From assembly GCF_000315625.1 (NCBI RefSeq), contig NW_005434669.1:772657-836656 (forward strand): a stretch of 64,000 bases of DNA. The letters run 5' to 3'. Made by a program: the position numbers and the translations under genes. The DNA comes from Guillardia theta CCMP2712. Taxonomy: Eukaryota > Cryptophyceae > Pyrenomonadales > Geminigeraceae. Below, one piece after another: positions 1-9,980 of this stretch. The notes under the pieces were generated by a model, which did no database searches, was not told the origin of the DNA, and was given only the letters and a program-made list of their open reading frames with translations. How positions within the stretch are numbered: the first letter of the stretch is position 1; each line of letters starts with the position of its first letter.

Positions 1-1001
1 TTCCAGAAGTCGATGGTCCCGACGCAGTGAAACCCCGGCTGGGCTTTCTTGACTCCACGGTAGTCGTAGAAGGGTAGCTCGTTCCTTGTCTCCGTGAAGA
101 TGCTTGCGCAGTTTCAGCCCTCCTGTCTCCCGCAAGAGCTCTCGACGCACCTGTGGCAGCGCTCCGATGCAGCATCGGGGGCCAAGGTGACGTCGATGAG
201 GAAGTTGAGGGTAGCGGATCCCAGGAAGGAGTGGAAGCTCACGTTCACGCAGTGATTCGACTGCGCCCTCTCACTTTCCGGCAGCCCTGCACCAGCCGCT
301 TGCAAGTCAGCCGGCGTCAGGAGCCAGTAGAACTCACCTGGGACAAGCTGGCGGGCGAAGAGGGAGAATTCCACTATGTCAACCTGCGTGCGCTGAACAC
401 ACTTGGCCTCCTTGGACTTCGGAGTGAGGAGGAGCCAGTCGGTCTTGATCGTGGAGCTGACACAGTCGTCCCCAGTCTGCTTCACGTAGTTTTCGTCCAT
501 GAGGTTGAAGATACAGCTCTGCAGTTTGATAGGATCTCTCATCAACTGGTTGTTCGTTGCTATCCACTGCGCCGAGCCCAGACAAGTCGCTCGATTGCCT
601 ACCGCGCACTTGGACTGCAGGGTCTTGACCGCAGACTCCAGGCAGCTGCTACTGCGATCAGCTAGGATGGCGCGCATCATCTCGGCATCATTGCGGTAGT
701 AGGAGCCGAAGAAGACCTGGTTGACGTCCTTGAGAGCGAGACTGAGCTCGCTGAACTCTAGCACGTTGTTGGCGTTGGCGTCGAAGAAGTCAAAGACTTT
801 GCGGACCCGCTCCAAGTGGTTGCCGGTGAAAGAGGTGAACTCCAGCCATGCGAGGAAAGGCGAGGCAACAGTGAAGGCGATGAGCACGAGCTGCGTGATC
901 GCCGTGACCCTGTGGAACACTGTCCCGTTGTGCCACAGTGCGCAGATGAAGCATCGCAAGCAGCCGCACCAGAGCTCGCGATATTCCTTGCGCCTCGGCA
1001 T
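1..1001 (-). CDS. EF-hand membrane protein, N-terminal part (runs off left edge)
   Basis: ATG at 1001. Exon 1 covers 151-1001, followed by a 48-nt GT-AG intron (103-150) and a partial exon 2 (1-102) that keeps frame and continues outside the window. The protein starts with a basic Cys-rich stretch, then one hydrophobic segment (about residues 28-52), then a canonical EF-hand loop, DANANNVLEFSE (about residues 72-83), with Asp/Asn/Asn/Glu/Glu at the calcium positions. The next ~200 residues hold spaced cysteines and may be luminal or extracellular. One membrane span followed by a single EF-hand could fit the start of a channel or calcium-regulated membrane protein, but I recognise no family. 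Without the splice the frame stops shortly after residue 295, so the intron call matters. Confidence 0.6.
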
Positions 1002-1821
1002 GTGTACGTCAAGACAAGCTCATGTTTCTAGCTGACTGTTATGTCCTCGCGGAAGAAAACAAACCATACGACACGAAACGTGCTGCCGGTGACCATCGCG
1101 ACTTTGTTTCTACTCAAGAGTGTCCCATGGATGACAACTTCTTCCTCCTCCTCCCTGCTTCTCCTTCTGCTCCTCTCTTCGTGTCCTCCTTCTCCTCGCT
1201 TATTCTCGCACCCGAGCTCTTCTCATCGTCGTTGCCTCATCCATCTTGACATGTACAGTGCGTTTCGTTTTTCTTCTTTAGCTAATTGGATTTCAAAAGA
1301 ATCAGCCGCCGCATCATGCTCAGATCCGATCCGATCACCGATCGCCGGCCCGGCGCCGCACCGCGGCGCAGCGGCCGGGCCGGGCGGGACTTCAGCCACT
1401 CACCGTTTCAGTACTGACCGTCGGACGGTCACCATGGCGCTGAGTGACTGAAGCCTCTAGACTCTTCGAGCATGGCAGGGTTCAGAGATCTCACGAGTCT
1501 TCATGCATGACCTTCATATCTTCGGAAGACTCAGATGATGAAGACGCCCAGAAAGAAGGGAAATTTAAGCATTCTTTCAGGCTTCAGGCGCCACTGATAA
1601 CTTATTTGACTGCCAGGTGACACTCGGTATCAGCGGCGAACAGACACAGAAATATTGTTGATCAAGTTGGCAAATGTGCCCGGCAATGACAATGAGAGTC
1701 AGTCAAGGGATGGTGTTTGAAAACAGTTTTTACTGTGTGAGGTGAGACTCTCTTTACTCAAAGTTAGGTTAAAAATCAGTACTAGGACAGTGAGACGGAG
1801 TTACAAATGAATAAATGACAT
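1002..1821. other. Intergenic stretch with small GC patch
   Basis: No convincing gene. A GC-rich patch of CCGG-type sequence lies at about 1320-1400. A copy of the dispersed 40-nt motif lies at 1753-1790, slightly diverged (AGTACTAGGACA instead of AGTACGAGGACA), 30 bp beyond the 3' end of the first RWP-RK gene. Confidence 0.6.
1753..1790 (+). repeat. Dispersed 40-nt motif, copy 1
   Basis: Reads TACTCAAAGTTAGGTTAAAA followed by an AGTACTAGGACA core. It matches the copies at 3606, 4100, 4293, 61929, 62581 and 63224 at most positions. Confidence 0.7.
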
Positions 1822-2493
1822 CTAATGATTCCAATTGGACGATGCGCGGAGATTCCGCAAGAGTACATCCATACAAAGAGAGCCATCCATGAGAAAGCTG
1901 AAGTCTGTGCCCCCCCCCTCCTCTTCCAGGTTACTTGAATCTTGGTGATCTTTCTCTATCCCAAAGTGCTCAGACGTTGAGGTGAGTGATGCTAGCGTGC
2001 TTGCCATCGAGTCCATATCCGATTGACCTTCGATCTCTGTGTATTCGTCCTCTGAGCTGTTCGATGGATTTTGCACCAAAGCAGCATACCTAGTTTCCCC
2101 ATGGATGATATTTTCAGCCGTCTCTTGCTGTTCCTGGAAGACCATTGGCACTTTTTTCCTGCGTATGCGTGAGCGGCCCTTTGTGCATGGACGCCTGTAA
2201 GGCCATCGATCTAAACCGAGCTTGCGACATAGCTGTTTCATGGCGGTCAAGGATATGCCCAAAATCTTACAAGCCTCGACCTGCGGGATGGTGTACATGG
2301 ATTCAATGACCGACATGTCGATTGTGAGAGGAGGACGCCCTTTCTTAGGCAACTCGACTTCTCCCTGCTTTCTGCGCGGAAACAAAGAGATCTGACGGTC
2401 GTTGGCTTCATCCGGAAGGTCATTTCTTGGATTCTCGATCCGATGCTGTATGATTGCGCGTGGAAAGTTTGACAGTTGGAAAGTGGTGCTCAT
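1822..2493 (-). CDS. Short RWP-RK domain protein (subfamily 1)
   Basis: The first ATG in frame is at 2493, giving 223 residues and a TAG stop at 1822. The domain lies near the middle: an entry segment KKGRPPLTIDMSVIESMY, a helix-turn-helix with IPQVEACKILGISLTAMKQL and CRKLGLDRWPYRRP, then a basic tail. RWP-RK proteins are DNA-binding regulators in plants and algae (NIN-like/NLP, MID and RKD types). This one has no GAF or PB1 domain, so it resembles the short RKD-like forms. The signature here is RWPYRRP rather than strict RWPxRK. The C-terminal third is Ser/Glu/Asp-rich and may activate transcription (inference). It is the diverged paralogue of the genes at 4857 and 6016 and is read away from them. 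Confidence 0.85.
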   Translation of the reverse strand: MSTTFQLSNFPRAIIQHRIENPRNDLPDEANDRQISLFPRRKQGEVELPKKGRPPLTIDMSVIESMYTIPQVEACKILGISLTAMKQLCRKLGLDRWPYRRPCTKGRSRIRRKKVPMVFQEQQETAENIIHGETRYAALVQNPSNSSEDEYTEIEGQSDMDSMASTLASLTSTSEHFGIEKDHQDSSNLEEEGGGTDFSFLMDGSLCMDVLLRNLRASSNWNH

Positions 2494-4856
2494 GCGATGA
2501 AGACAATGACGCAAAGAACAAGATCAATGTGCGATGGAAGGGCACGGGACGAGTGAAGGAGGAACTAGAGCGATGGCGAGACTAGTTGAGGCAAGTAATT
2601 CTTTTGTATGCACAATGGGGGTGAGAGAAGGCAAAGTACCGGTGTCAAGATTTTCGTCAACAGAGAAGGGGGGTAGCATTGATGAATGTGTATTTGTATT
2701 GGAGTTTCACTATAAGGAATGGAAAGCTTGCCTGCTCGCCCTAATTCTTCAGCTTTTCAAAGGCTATTTGTCTGGTGGGGTACTCTGTCTTCTACAAGGA
2801 CTGGGTAGGGTGGGAGGTGGGGGCATAAAGGAAATTATCATTTTTAAAATCGAGGTGGGGTCCATGGGGCGGTATGTAGATGAGGGTAGGGTAGTGGGGG
2901 TCCCGTTTCGCCCATTCGTTGGTTACCGGTGGTTCGGAGTTGAAAGCCGGCTAGGGGACGGGGGTGGAGCAGAGGGGGGTGCAATACTGTTAAGGGAGCT
3001 ATTCAGAAAAGGGGGTCCTTAGATACGAGTCGATGGGGTGTAAAACTAAATTTGGTCCCCTAGCCTAGAGTGGCTACGAAGCGATGTATGTTTTAAGGCC
3101 TGACGACATAATTTGATCTCTTTAAAATGCTCGGATCGCAATCTCTAGCCGCAACAGTCGCGATCCTAATAGAAGATGACAGTCTCTCTCATCACCTGAG
3201 TCCGTGGACATCAGCTGTCATGATCTGGCACGCATTCGGCATGGCCGTAGCAATTGGCCCGCCGGGGGCCGGCCCGGGACACCGTGACAGGCCGCAAGTT
3301 GAACTTCCGCCTTCAGTTCCGATCGCCGAAGTTCCCGGAGTCCGGGCCCGGGCCGGGGACTTCAACTTCCGAGTTCGCCGCCGGCGCGGCGGGCCGGGTC
3401 CGAGCCCGACCCGGTGCCGGACTCCCAGGCTCGCCCGGCCGACCGTCGGACGGTCGGCACCGTCCGGTCTCAGACTGGGCCGGCGGCCGGGCAGTGGCGG
3501 CCGGGGCCCCCGGCAGCCGAGCTCGGAGTACCCGGCCGTACGGTAGTACCCGGCCGGTACGCCGCCGAGTACCGGGTACGCCGATAGCCGGCCCGGTTGA
3601 ACTCCTTTACTCAAAGGTAACGTAGTAAACTGTTCAGTACGAGGACACTACTCAGTGACTACCGGGCCGTAGTACAGTGAGTAAACCCTAACTGTGACGT
3701 GACTTAAACCGTGGCCGCGGCCTAACTTGAGGGCCGGCGGCGGCCCGGCCGCCCGGCGGCCCGGGGGCCGCCATACTAAGTTGAACCCGGGATCGGACCG
3801 GCCGCCGAAGCCCAGTACGGTAGGTTCGGAGCTTTCCAACTACGGCCACTGATGTTATCCGACGCACTGTACTACCGTACGGTAGGCCGGGAAGACTCAG
3901 TCGGGAAACTTCCGAAAGGTCTCTGCGACTTTGACCACAGCGGCCTGACTCAGTGAGGGAAGGGAAGGTGGTGCCACGGTGCGCAAAGCCTTCAGAGCCA
4001 TCGCCAAGGGGTCCCCCTGAGAAACTCCCGTGGTGGCCGAAAAAGCCCGAGTCTCTCCGAGCGCCTGATCATCACGGTTTCAGAAATACCTTACCGGCCT
4101 TTACTCAAAGTTAAGTTAAAGATCAGTACGAGGACAATCAGGAGAGTCGAGGAGGCTTGACCCTGACACTGTCGCACAGGCCAAACGGCGAGAAGAGAAA
4201 AGACAGCGAGAACCCAAACTTAACTGATACCTTCACTTAACGGCGCGCAGGACAAGTCCCCCGCGCGGCCATGCCCCGGCCTGGTCACACGGTGCTCAAA
4301 GTTGAGTTGAAGTTAAGTTAAAGATCAGTACGAGGACAATCACTGAGCTCCTGATTGTACGGTCCGACCGTACCGTGATTTTTCACTTACCGGGCCGAAG
4401 TCGGACCGTCGGACTCTGTGACGGTCAAGCCCGGTTTGACCCCCCCGGCCCGGCGGGCGGTGGCACTGTGACGGCGGTCAGACGGCGTGCCGGGCTCCGA
4501 CATGACTGCTGAGTGACTAGTTTGCTCCACTTATGGCTGAGTGCGCGACCGTGAGACTCAAGATAGAGGGCTAGTGAAGGGGAGACGGGCAAGACAAGGA
4601 AACCACCTCTTTTCGGCTCAAATGAAAGATACACCTTTGTCATCAAACATCTGAAAATGCATCTTCTCGAGGCATAAGCGACACTAGCCCTGCTCCCGTG
4701 AGCAGGTCTCCCCTACTGACTCTCTCGTCCTGATCTTATAGAGGCTCACGACGAGAATCACATCCCGCTCGCCACGCCCACACGTTGATCTCCTCTCCCT
4801 CATCTTTGCGATCCCATTCTTGTCACTCAGATTCGCCGAGAATACCTGATACACTC
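2494..4856. other. Gene-free spacer: G-rich patch plus GC islands
   Basis: About 2560-3030 is G-rich with GGGGGT and GGGTAGGG words. About 3250-4500 is very GC-rich with dense CCGG and GTAC tetramers (six GTAC in the ~65 nt at 3525-3590). Three motif copies lie inside (3606, 4100, 4293). Open frames across it have Arg/Gly/Pro-rich translations on both strands and are not credible proteins. It separates divergently transcribed RWP-RK genes. Confidence 0.6.
3250..4500. repeat. GC-rich CCGG/GTAC island with three motif copies
   Basis: Composition changes abruptly from the flanks to runs of CCGGCC, GTACGGT/ACCGTAC, GAGTCAC and CACTGAG words. Motif copies in the same orientation lie at 3606-3648, 4100-4140 and 4293-4342; the last has a partly doubled left half (GTTGAGTTGAAGTTAAGTTA). 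I recognise no transposase. Confidence 0.6.
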
Positions 4857-5405
4857 ATGACCGAAGACAGCTCTGCAACTGTTCAGCTCTTCCCCCGTCG
4901 CAAGCTTGGCGACTCCGACATCCCCCAGCGAGGTCGTGCTCCTCTCACCATAGACCTCCCCGTCATCCAGTCTCTCTTCAGCATCCCGCAGGTCGAGGCC
5001 TGCAAGGTGCTCGGGGTCTCCTTGACGGCGATGAAGCAGCTTTGCCGGAAGCTGGGGGTCAGCCGCTGGCCCTACACCCGTCCTTGCACCACCGGACGCC
5101 GCCGACATAGAGCGAGGAAGTCAAAGCCCGACACCCAGCCTGAGCAAGCCAAGCCCGTGTGCGAGGAAGCGGTGGCAGACTGCCAAGGGAAGCAGGAGCT
5201 CGAGTCTGCCAGCTCAACGTCACCTGGCTCGTTGTCGGAGGACGACAGTGCTGTAGAGGACGCGGAGGCGTCAGGGGGTTCTGTAGTCGAGCCGACAGCA
5301 GCAGAGGAGGAGGTAACAGAAGGGAGCTGGATGCCGAACACGGGGTGGATCGACTGGTACATGGAGTGTGGAGACGAGGAAGACGTGTCTCAGAGGCTAA
5401 TATGA
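4857..5405 (+). CDS. Short RWP-RK domain protein, duplicate copy A
   Basis: ATG at 4857 (MTEDSSATVQLFPRR), 182 residues. The RWP-RK domain spans roughly residues 15-80, with PQVEACKVLGVSLTAMKQLC and CRKLGVSRWPYTRP, followed by a basic cluster GRRRHRARK that probably contacts DNA or serves as an NLS. The C-terminal half is acidic and Ser-rich and ends with an aromatic-acidic segment, WIDWYMECGDEED, a typical activation-domain composition (inference). From codon ~8 to just before the stop it is almost identical to copy B at 6016. Differences are a 36-nt deletion relative to B and a synonymous GGG/GGA change; upstream and downstream sequences are unrelated. Confidence 0.9.
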   Translation: MTEDSSATVQLFPRRKLGDSDIPQRGRAPLTIDLPVIQSLFSIPQVEACKVLGVSLTAMKQLCRKLGVSRWPYTRPCTTGRRRHRARKSKPDTQPEQAKPVCEEAVADCQGKQELESASSTSPGSLSEDDSAVEDAEASGGSVVEPTAAEEEVTEGSWMPNTGWIDWYMECGDEEDVSQRLI

Positions 5406-6015
5406 TTGGATTCTACGGAAAGTATTCCAGATTACGTCCAATGTAGCGGTTTGTTTTTTATTCCTTTTATTCCTTTTGGTTTTAGTAGAAATTCTTCCTG
5501 AAGTGTCTGTTGAGCTCAAATCAAGGCTCTTCATGAACTCTGCAGTTGCGTTAGCGAATTGCATCGCAATTTCCCGTTTTGCTAGTCTGCGATCGTCTTC
5601 AAACACTTTGACAGCGGAGGCTCATCAGGAACTAAGGTCTCGTTACTCAAAGGCGGTGTGAGGTCGGAGCGTTTGTTCCGAGACGAAGTTGACCCTTTTA
5701 ACTGTAACAGTTCACGCCGGGGGCTAATGACCCATTGTTTCCGAACAAATGTCTTTTCAATCTCTATACTCTACATGGATATCAGACGATGTGTTTTTTT
5801 GAAGAGGTCCCGCCCCAGAAACAGTTTCGAAGTTGCACGGCCCCCCCCCCAAATTGAATCGATGTATGTTTCCTATAAGCCATGGATTACCACACAAAAG
5901 GGAGGCCGAAGAAACCCAACGATTCATATCTTAGGCAGGGAATAGGAGGAGAGGTCACCACCAACCCTTAAAATTAAAACCTTAGTTTAGCCCTCCCCGT
6001 TCTCTCCAACCAAGA
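5406..6015. other. Spacer between the two RWP-RK copies
   Basis: AT-moderate sequence with a 12-base C run near 5840. No gene is supported. It shares nothing obvious with the region downstream of copy B, so the duplication did not carry flanks. Confidence 0.5.
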
Positions 6016-6603
6016 ATGCCCCATCCGATCCTCCCATCCACTGTTCAGCTCTTCCCCCGTCGCAAGCTTGGCGACTCCGACATCCCCCAGCGAGGTCGTG
6101 CTCCTCTCACCATAGACCTCCCCGTCATCCAGTCTCTCTTCAGCATCCCGCAGGTCGAGGCCTGCAAGGTGCTCGGAGTCTCCTTGACGGCGATGAAGCA
6201 GCTTTGCCGGAAGCTGGGGGTCAGCCGCTGGCCCTACACCCGTCCTTGCACCACCGGACGCCGCCGACATAGAGCGAGGAAGTCAAAGCCCGACACCCAG
6301 CCTGAGCAAGCCAAGCCCGTGTGCGAGGAAGCGGTGGCAGACTGCCAAGGGAAGCAGGAGCTCGAGTCTGCCAGCTCAACGTCACCTGGCTCGTTGTCGG
6401 AGGACGACAGTGCTGTAGAGGACGCGGAGGCGTCAGGATCCGAGCTAGGAGAGCTTTGTGCCCAGGGGGAGGAGGGGTCTGTAGTCGAGCCGACAGCAGC
6501 AGAGGAGGAGGTAACAGAAGGGAGCTGGATGCCGAACACGGGGTGGATCGACTGGTACATGGAGTGTGGAGACGAGGAAGACGTGTCTCAGAGGCTATGC
6601 TGA
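6016..6603 (+). CDS. Short RWP-RK domain protein, duplicate copy B
   Basis: 195 residues from the ATG at 6016 (MPHPILPSTVQLFPRR). The domain, basic tail and acidic WIDWYMECGDEED end match copy A. Copy B has 12 extra residues in the acidic linker (SELGELCAQGEE, the 36-nt indel) and ends LC instead of LI. Identity with copy A begins at the codons for TVQLFPRR; the first eight codons differ. The real start might therefore lie in an upstream exon, but the local ATG gives a sensible protein. Likely a transcription regulator of the RKD-like type. Confidence 0.85.
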   Translation: MPHPILPSTVQLFPRRKLGDSDIPQRGRAPLTIDLPVIQSLFSIPQVEACKVLGVSLTAMKQLCRKLGVSRWPYTRPCTTGRRRHRARKSKPDTQPEQAKPVCEEAVADCQGKQELESASSTSPGSLSEDDSAVEDAEASGSELGELCAQGEEGSVVEPTAAEEEVTEGSWMPNTGWIDWYMECGDEEDVSQRLC

Positions 6604-6925
6604 GTGCGATGAACGATGAACCAGGCGATACGGAAGTGTTCCTATGTTCTTTTATTTTCAGTATTAGTAGTTGCATCGAGCAAGTTCCTTGATGACTTGA
6701 AAGTTTTGATTTTGTTAACTTGTGTAGGGATTTGTGGGCTGGGTGTTCTCTACATTAATCTTGAGAGTATAGTTTTGTAAATATCACATAATCTTTGACT
6801 GCACAATGACTTCATTGGCACGCCTTCGTCTGCATTCACTCGATTTCTTCGTGGTTTTCACTCATTCTGGTTTTCACCACTAATTCATAAGTTTGACTGA
6901 AAAATCGACGCAGAAGAAGGAATCA
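6604..6925. other. AT-rich intergenic stretch
   Basis: AT-rich, probably holding the 3' end of copy B and the promoter or 5' exon of the small gene that follows. A GACGCAG acceptor at about 6906-6912 suggests an intron just before the ATG at 6926. Confidence 0.4.
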
Positions 6926-7248
6926 ATGATTCAAACAATTGGGGGATTGAGTTGGATTCACTTATCAGGTATTTCTGCTCTGCAACCAATGCACAAACGT
7001 CTGATGCGAGTTTTCCATGTCTCGTAGAAATTCACGAGTTTGATTCTAAATTTACCGTGAGCAAAGGCGAGTGTCTGGAGAATTTGAAAGGTTCATACCT
7101 CATCCAAGACTTCCGTGGCTCTCATTGCGCTGAGAATCTGTATACAGAAGTCATCTCGGGAAACGATTACACTCTACACAAGATGCTCACCTGCAACCAA
7201 GACTTGACTTTCATTTTGGGCTCGAAATCAGCCCTGAAAGTATCGTGA
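6926..7248 (+). CDS. Small unknown protein, two exons
   Basis: Exon 1 (6926-6968) and exon 2 (7028-7248) are joined over a 59-nt GT-AG intron, giving 87 residues in one frame starting MIQTIGGLSWIHLS. There is no recognisable domain and no signal peptide; the composition is ordinary (Cys x4). It ends 30 bp from the VPS28 stop in convergent orientation. Upstream coding exons are possible because an acceptor precedes the ATG in frame. The gene is supported only by frame continuity and composition. Confidence 0.45.
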
Positions 7249-7278
7249 CGCTCATTTGCAGTCGCATATCACTTGCGA

Positions 7279-8276
7279 TTACGGTAGTTGGGCAATCTTG
7301 TTCAATGCGTTGACAACGTCGGCAGTAAGAGGATGAACCTAGGAAAGGATTGAGTTGAAGCTTGAAAACTTCATGTGTATTAGTCACTTGATCCACCGCT
7401 GTCATCCCGAGACGCAGAGAATCCATGAGCTGTCGAGACGGAAGATCAGCGACTTCGAGCAGCTGTAGAGCCTAAGAGCTCACCGTGATAAAACCTTGAA
7501 CTGCTTCTGCCACAAAGAGTGCAATCTTGCTCGAGTCTTCACCGCCGCCGGCTGAGCACGTGGCAGGAACCCCTGAACCTCGTTCAGGAAGTGGGTCGGC
7601 ATGCGGCAGGGTTGGCCCTCACCTGTTGCGAATCTGTTTGCAGCTCGTGCGGCTTTGAGCTGGTATCTTGCAAGGGCATGACAACATTGAAGGCTCATCC
7701 TCTCACCTTACCTTGACATGAACGTGGGGATCGCCATTGCGGGATTCTGTGAACCAAGCTTCTCAGAGGTGATCGGGTGGGAGCCAGAGAAAAAGTCTTT
7801 AAGCATAGACACAAGTCAACCTGCATGTCGCTGGGGAGGCACTCTTTGAGTGTAGAGAATCGAGGAAGGAGTTTCTGACATTCCTACATTCCAGATCACG
7901 GATGGAGATAATGGTCATCTAGCAAAGACGTCTCTAACCTTCTCATACACATCTGGTGCTATGGTGCCTCGGATGTACTGTGTTTCAAGTTTTTCCATGG
8001 TTCTAATGATAGCGTAATAGTCCGCGAAGGATTCCATTTCTTGCCTAACAAGGATTAGATTGTCTAACCCAGAAGGACATCGACAAGCACCTGTTTGAGT
8101 CATCTTCTACTTGTAGCTGTTTCTCTAGCTCTTTCTTGATGCTTGGACTTGCTTTGCTTGCAAGCATTCTCGAAGAATCATTCTGCAAAGTTATGTAAAA
8201 CCATCAAATATCTGATGGTAAAAGAATTGAATCTGCATCTCACTTGAGCATGGGCGCCAACATTGTTTTGAGCCAT
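7279..8276 (-). CDS. VPS28: VPS28-like ESCRT-I subunit
   Basis: ATG at 8276, TAA at 7279-7281, at least six exons. The N-terminus is MAQNNVGAHAQNDSS; then comes the Vps28 core EMESFADYYAIIRTMEKLE (7915-8070), continuing to YIRGTIAPDVYEKVRDVF and KLLPRFSTLKECLPSDMQ (about 7811-7870). The C-terminal helical bundle reads AVQGFITLMDSLRLGMTAVD, then QVHPLTADVVNALNKIAQLP across two introns. VPS28 joins TSG101/VPS23 and VPS37 in ESCRT-I, which sorts ubiquitinated membrane cargo at endosomes; its C-domain recruits ESCRT-II in known systems. The donor in the first linker (AACAG|GTGCTT) was chosen because it alone keeps frame into the core. The segment at 7690-7800 is the least certain. Confidence 0.8.
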
Positions 8277-9272
8277 CTACCACAAATTCATAAGCTTGCA
8301 TTAGACACGAGTTTGCATACTCGAGCATTAGTAACACTATACGAAGGAGGAGGTGCACGATATGCTGCCATGCTTCTTGATTTCCAAGTTCTACAGCGCG
8401 CGATTGGAAGATTTCATGTGTGCGAAATTTTCCTGGAATTCAGTCTTATCAAGAACACATCCTTTCAAGATAGGCAACATAACAGCACTTCCACCCTTTC
8501 TCACTCCAACTTTGATTTGAGATTATCCTCTCCTCTTTTCTGAACTCCCTCCCTCCTGTCCCATTCTCTCCGCTTCCCATCATCGCTGCTCCCGCTTCGC
8601 TACAGCTGCTGCCATGGGCATTTGTAGCATGTTACAAATGCCCGTCGGACAACTTGAAACTTTCTCCAACAATTTGAAAACTATGGAAGATATTCGACCG
8701 GGCCCAGTAAAGGGCCGGGCCTTCGCCAGTGATGCCCTTGTCAGTTATCAGCAAGGTTATGAGTCCTCATAGCTGGGTGGCCCTCCTCCCCCAACAGTCC
8801 CTTAAAAAAAACCGAGAACGTGCGTGCGCCGCAAGCCAGCAAGAGGTGATGGCGGATGGAGATGGAGAAGGAGGAGGAGAGGAGGAGGAGATGATGCGAC
8901 GATCTGATGTTCATGATCTGATGAGCTGAGATTTCATCGTGAACATTGCTGTGATGTGGCTCGGAGACGTTTTCCATATGATCAGAACACAGAGGAGGAA
9001 GGACGTGGGGTGGATGTGGGGGAGAGGGAATGCGAAGATCGGGCAACTAATTGCTGCACGTCTTGATGTGGACATGATTGAATCTAATGCTACTTGTGCG
9101 TGAAGCATGAAGATGAGAATTATGTGCTTTATATGTTTTGCTGCAGAGCAATGATGTGTTTTTGTATTACAGCGTATTTGATTGTGGAGTTGACCTTGTC
9201 TGATATTCTTGTTGAAGTTCGTGTTCGCTTTTGTCTGCCTTGAAGTCTGACGATTATTGCAGCAACTGAACA
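8277..9272. promoter_or_regulatory. Upstream region of VPS28 and RPS14, with a hairpin
   Basis: Divergent spacer. A perfect 11-bp inverted repeat, GGGCATTTGTA / TACAAATGCCC with a 6-nt loop, lies at 8616-8643, and a GC-rich inverted piece (CGGGCCC/GGGCCGGG) at about 8699-8720. A GGA-rich stretch covers 8860-8895. An acceptor-like CAG just upstream of the RPS14 ATG suggests a 5' UTR intron, as is common in ribosomal protein genes. No other gene is seen. Confidence 0.45.
8616..8643. repeat. Perfect 11-bp inverted repeat
   Basis: The arms GGGCATTTGTA (8616-8626) and TACAAATGCCC (8633-8643) are exactly complementary around a 6-nt loop. Confidence 0.8.
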
Positions 9273-9722
9273 ATGCCCCCCAAAGCTGAGAAGAAGGAGG
9301 AAGCCGCCGTGTCCCTCGGACCTCAGAAGAACGACGGAGAGCAGGTCTTCGCCGTCGCTCACATCTTCGCTTCCTTCAACGACACTTTCGTTCACGTTAC
9401 TGATTTGACCGGACGTGAAACTCTCGTCCGTGTCACTGGAGGCATGAAGGTTAAGGCGGATCGTGACGAGTCCTCCCCGTACGCTGCTATGCTTGCCGCC
9501 CAGGATGTTGCCACCCGATGCAAAGAGCTCGGCATCACTGCCTTGCACATCAAGATCCGCGCTACCGGTGGAGTCAAGACCAAGACTCCTGGACCAGGAG
9601 CCCAGGCTGCTCTCCGCTCCCTTGCCCGTTCCGGCATGAAGATCGGGCGCATTGAGGACGTTACTCCCGTCCCCACCGATTGCACCCGAAGGAAGGGTGG
9701 TCGCCGTGGTCGCCGTTTGTAA
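9273..9722 (+). CDS. RPS14: 40S ribosomal protein S14 (uS11)
   Basis: 149 residues, single coding exon, the usual length for eukaryotic S14. Landmarks are [20 protein letters not shown] near residues 29-48, then [20 protein letters not shown], the central [20 protein letters not shown] and the C-terminal [20 protein letters not shown] followed by RRL. uS11 sits on the platform of the small subunit near the mRNA exit; its basic tail contacts rRNA. Codon use is strongly biased to C-ending codons, as in highly expressed genes. It is the nuclear cytosolic gene, because it has no targeting extension. Confidence 0.97.
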   Translation: MPPKAEKKEEAAVSLGPQKNDGEQVFAVAHIFASFNDTFVHVTDLTGRETLVRVTGGMKVKADRDESSPYAAMLAAQDVATRCKELGITALHIKIRATGGVKTKTPGPGAQAALRSLARSGMKIGRIEDVTPVPTDCTRRKGGRRGRRL

Positions 9723-9980
9723 GAGAGGAGCGCTCCTCTCGGTCTCGGCTGCGGGATCAGTACTTGTTCAGTCGCGCACGACGGCAGCTCAACAAGAAAT
9801 TCATGTTGTTTTTCTCCTTCCCTGATGCTCCCTGGCGTGCTATCCGTCCTCTTTATTCTCTAGTAAACGGATTTGGCTGCAATTTCATTGCTGATTCTGG
9901 GGACCCCAACCTTACAAGCTTGTAGACAAACTCGTTGTCACTTCCGTTGCACTATTCCACGACTGTGTGAGATTGGTCAA

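Noticed and set aside
3127-3625. Overlapping 120-140 residue frames on both strands in the 3.2-3.6 kb GC island
   Set aside because: Arg/Pro/Gly-rich in all frames, no domain, and composition explains the openness.
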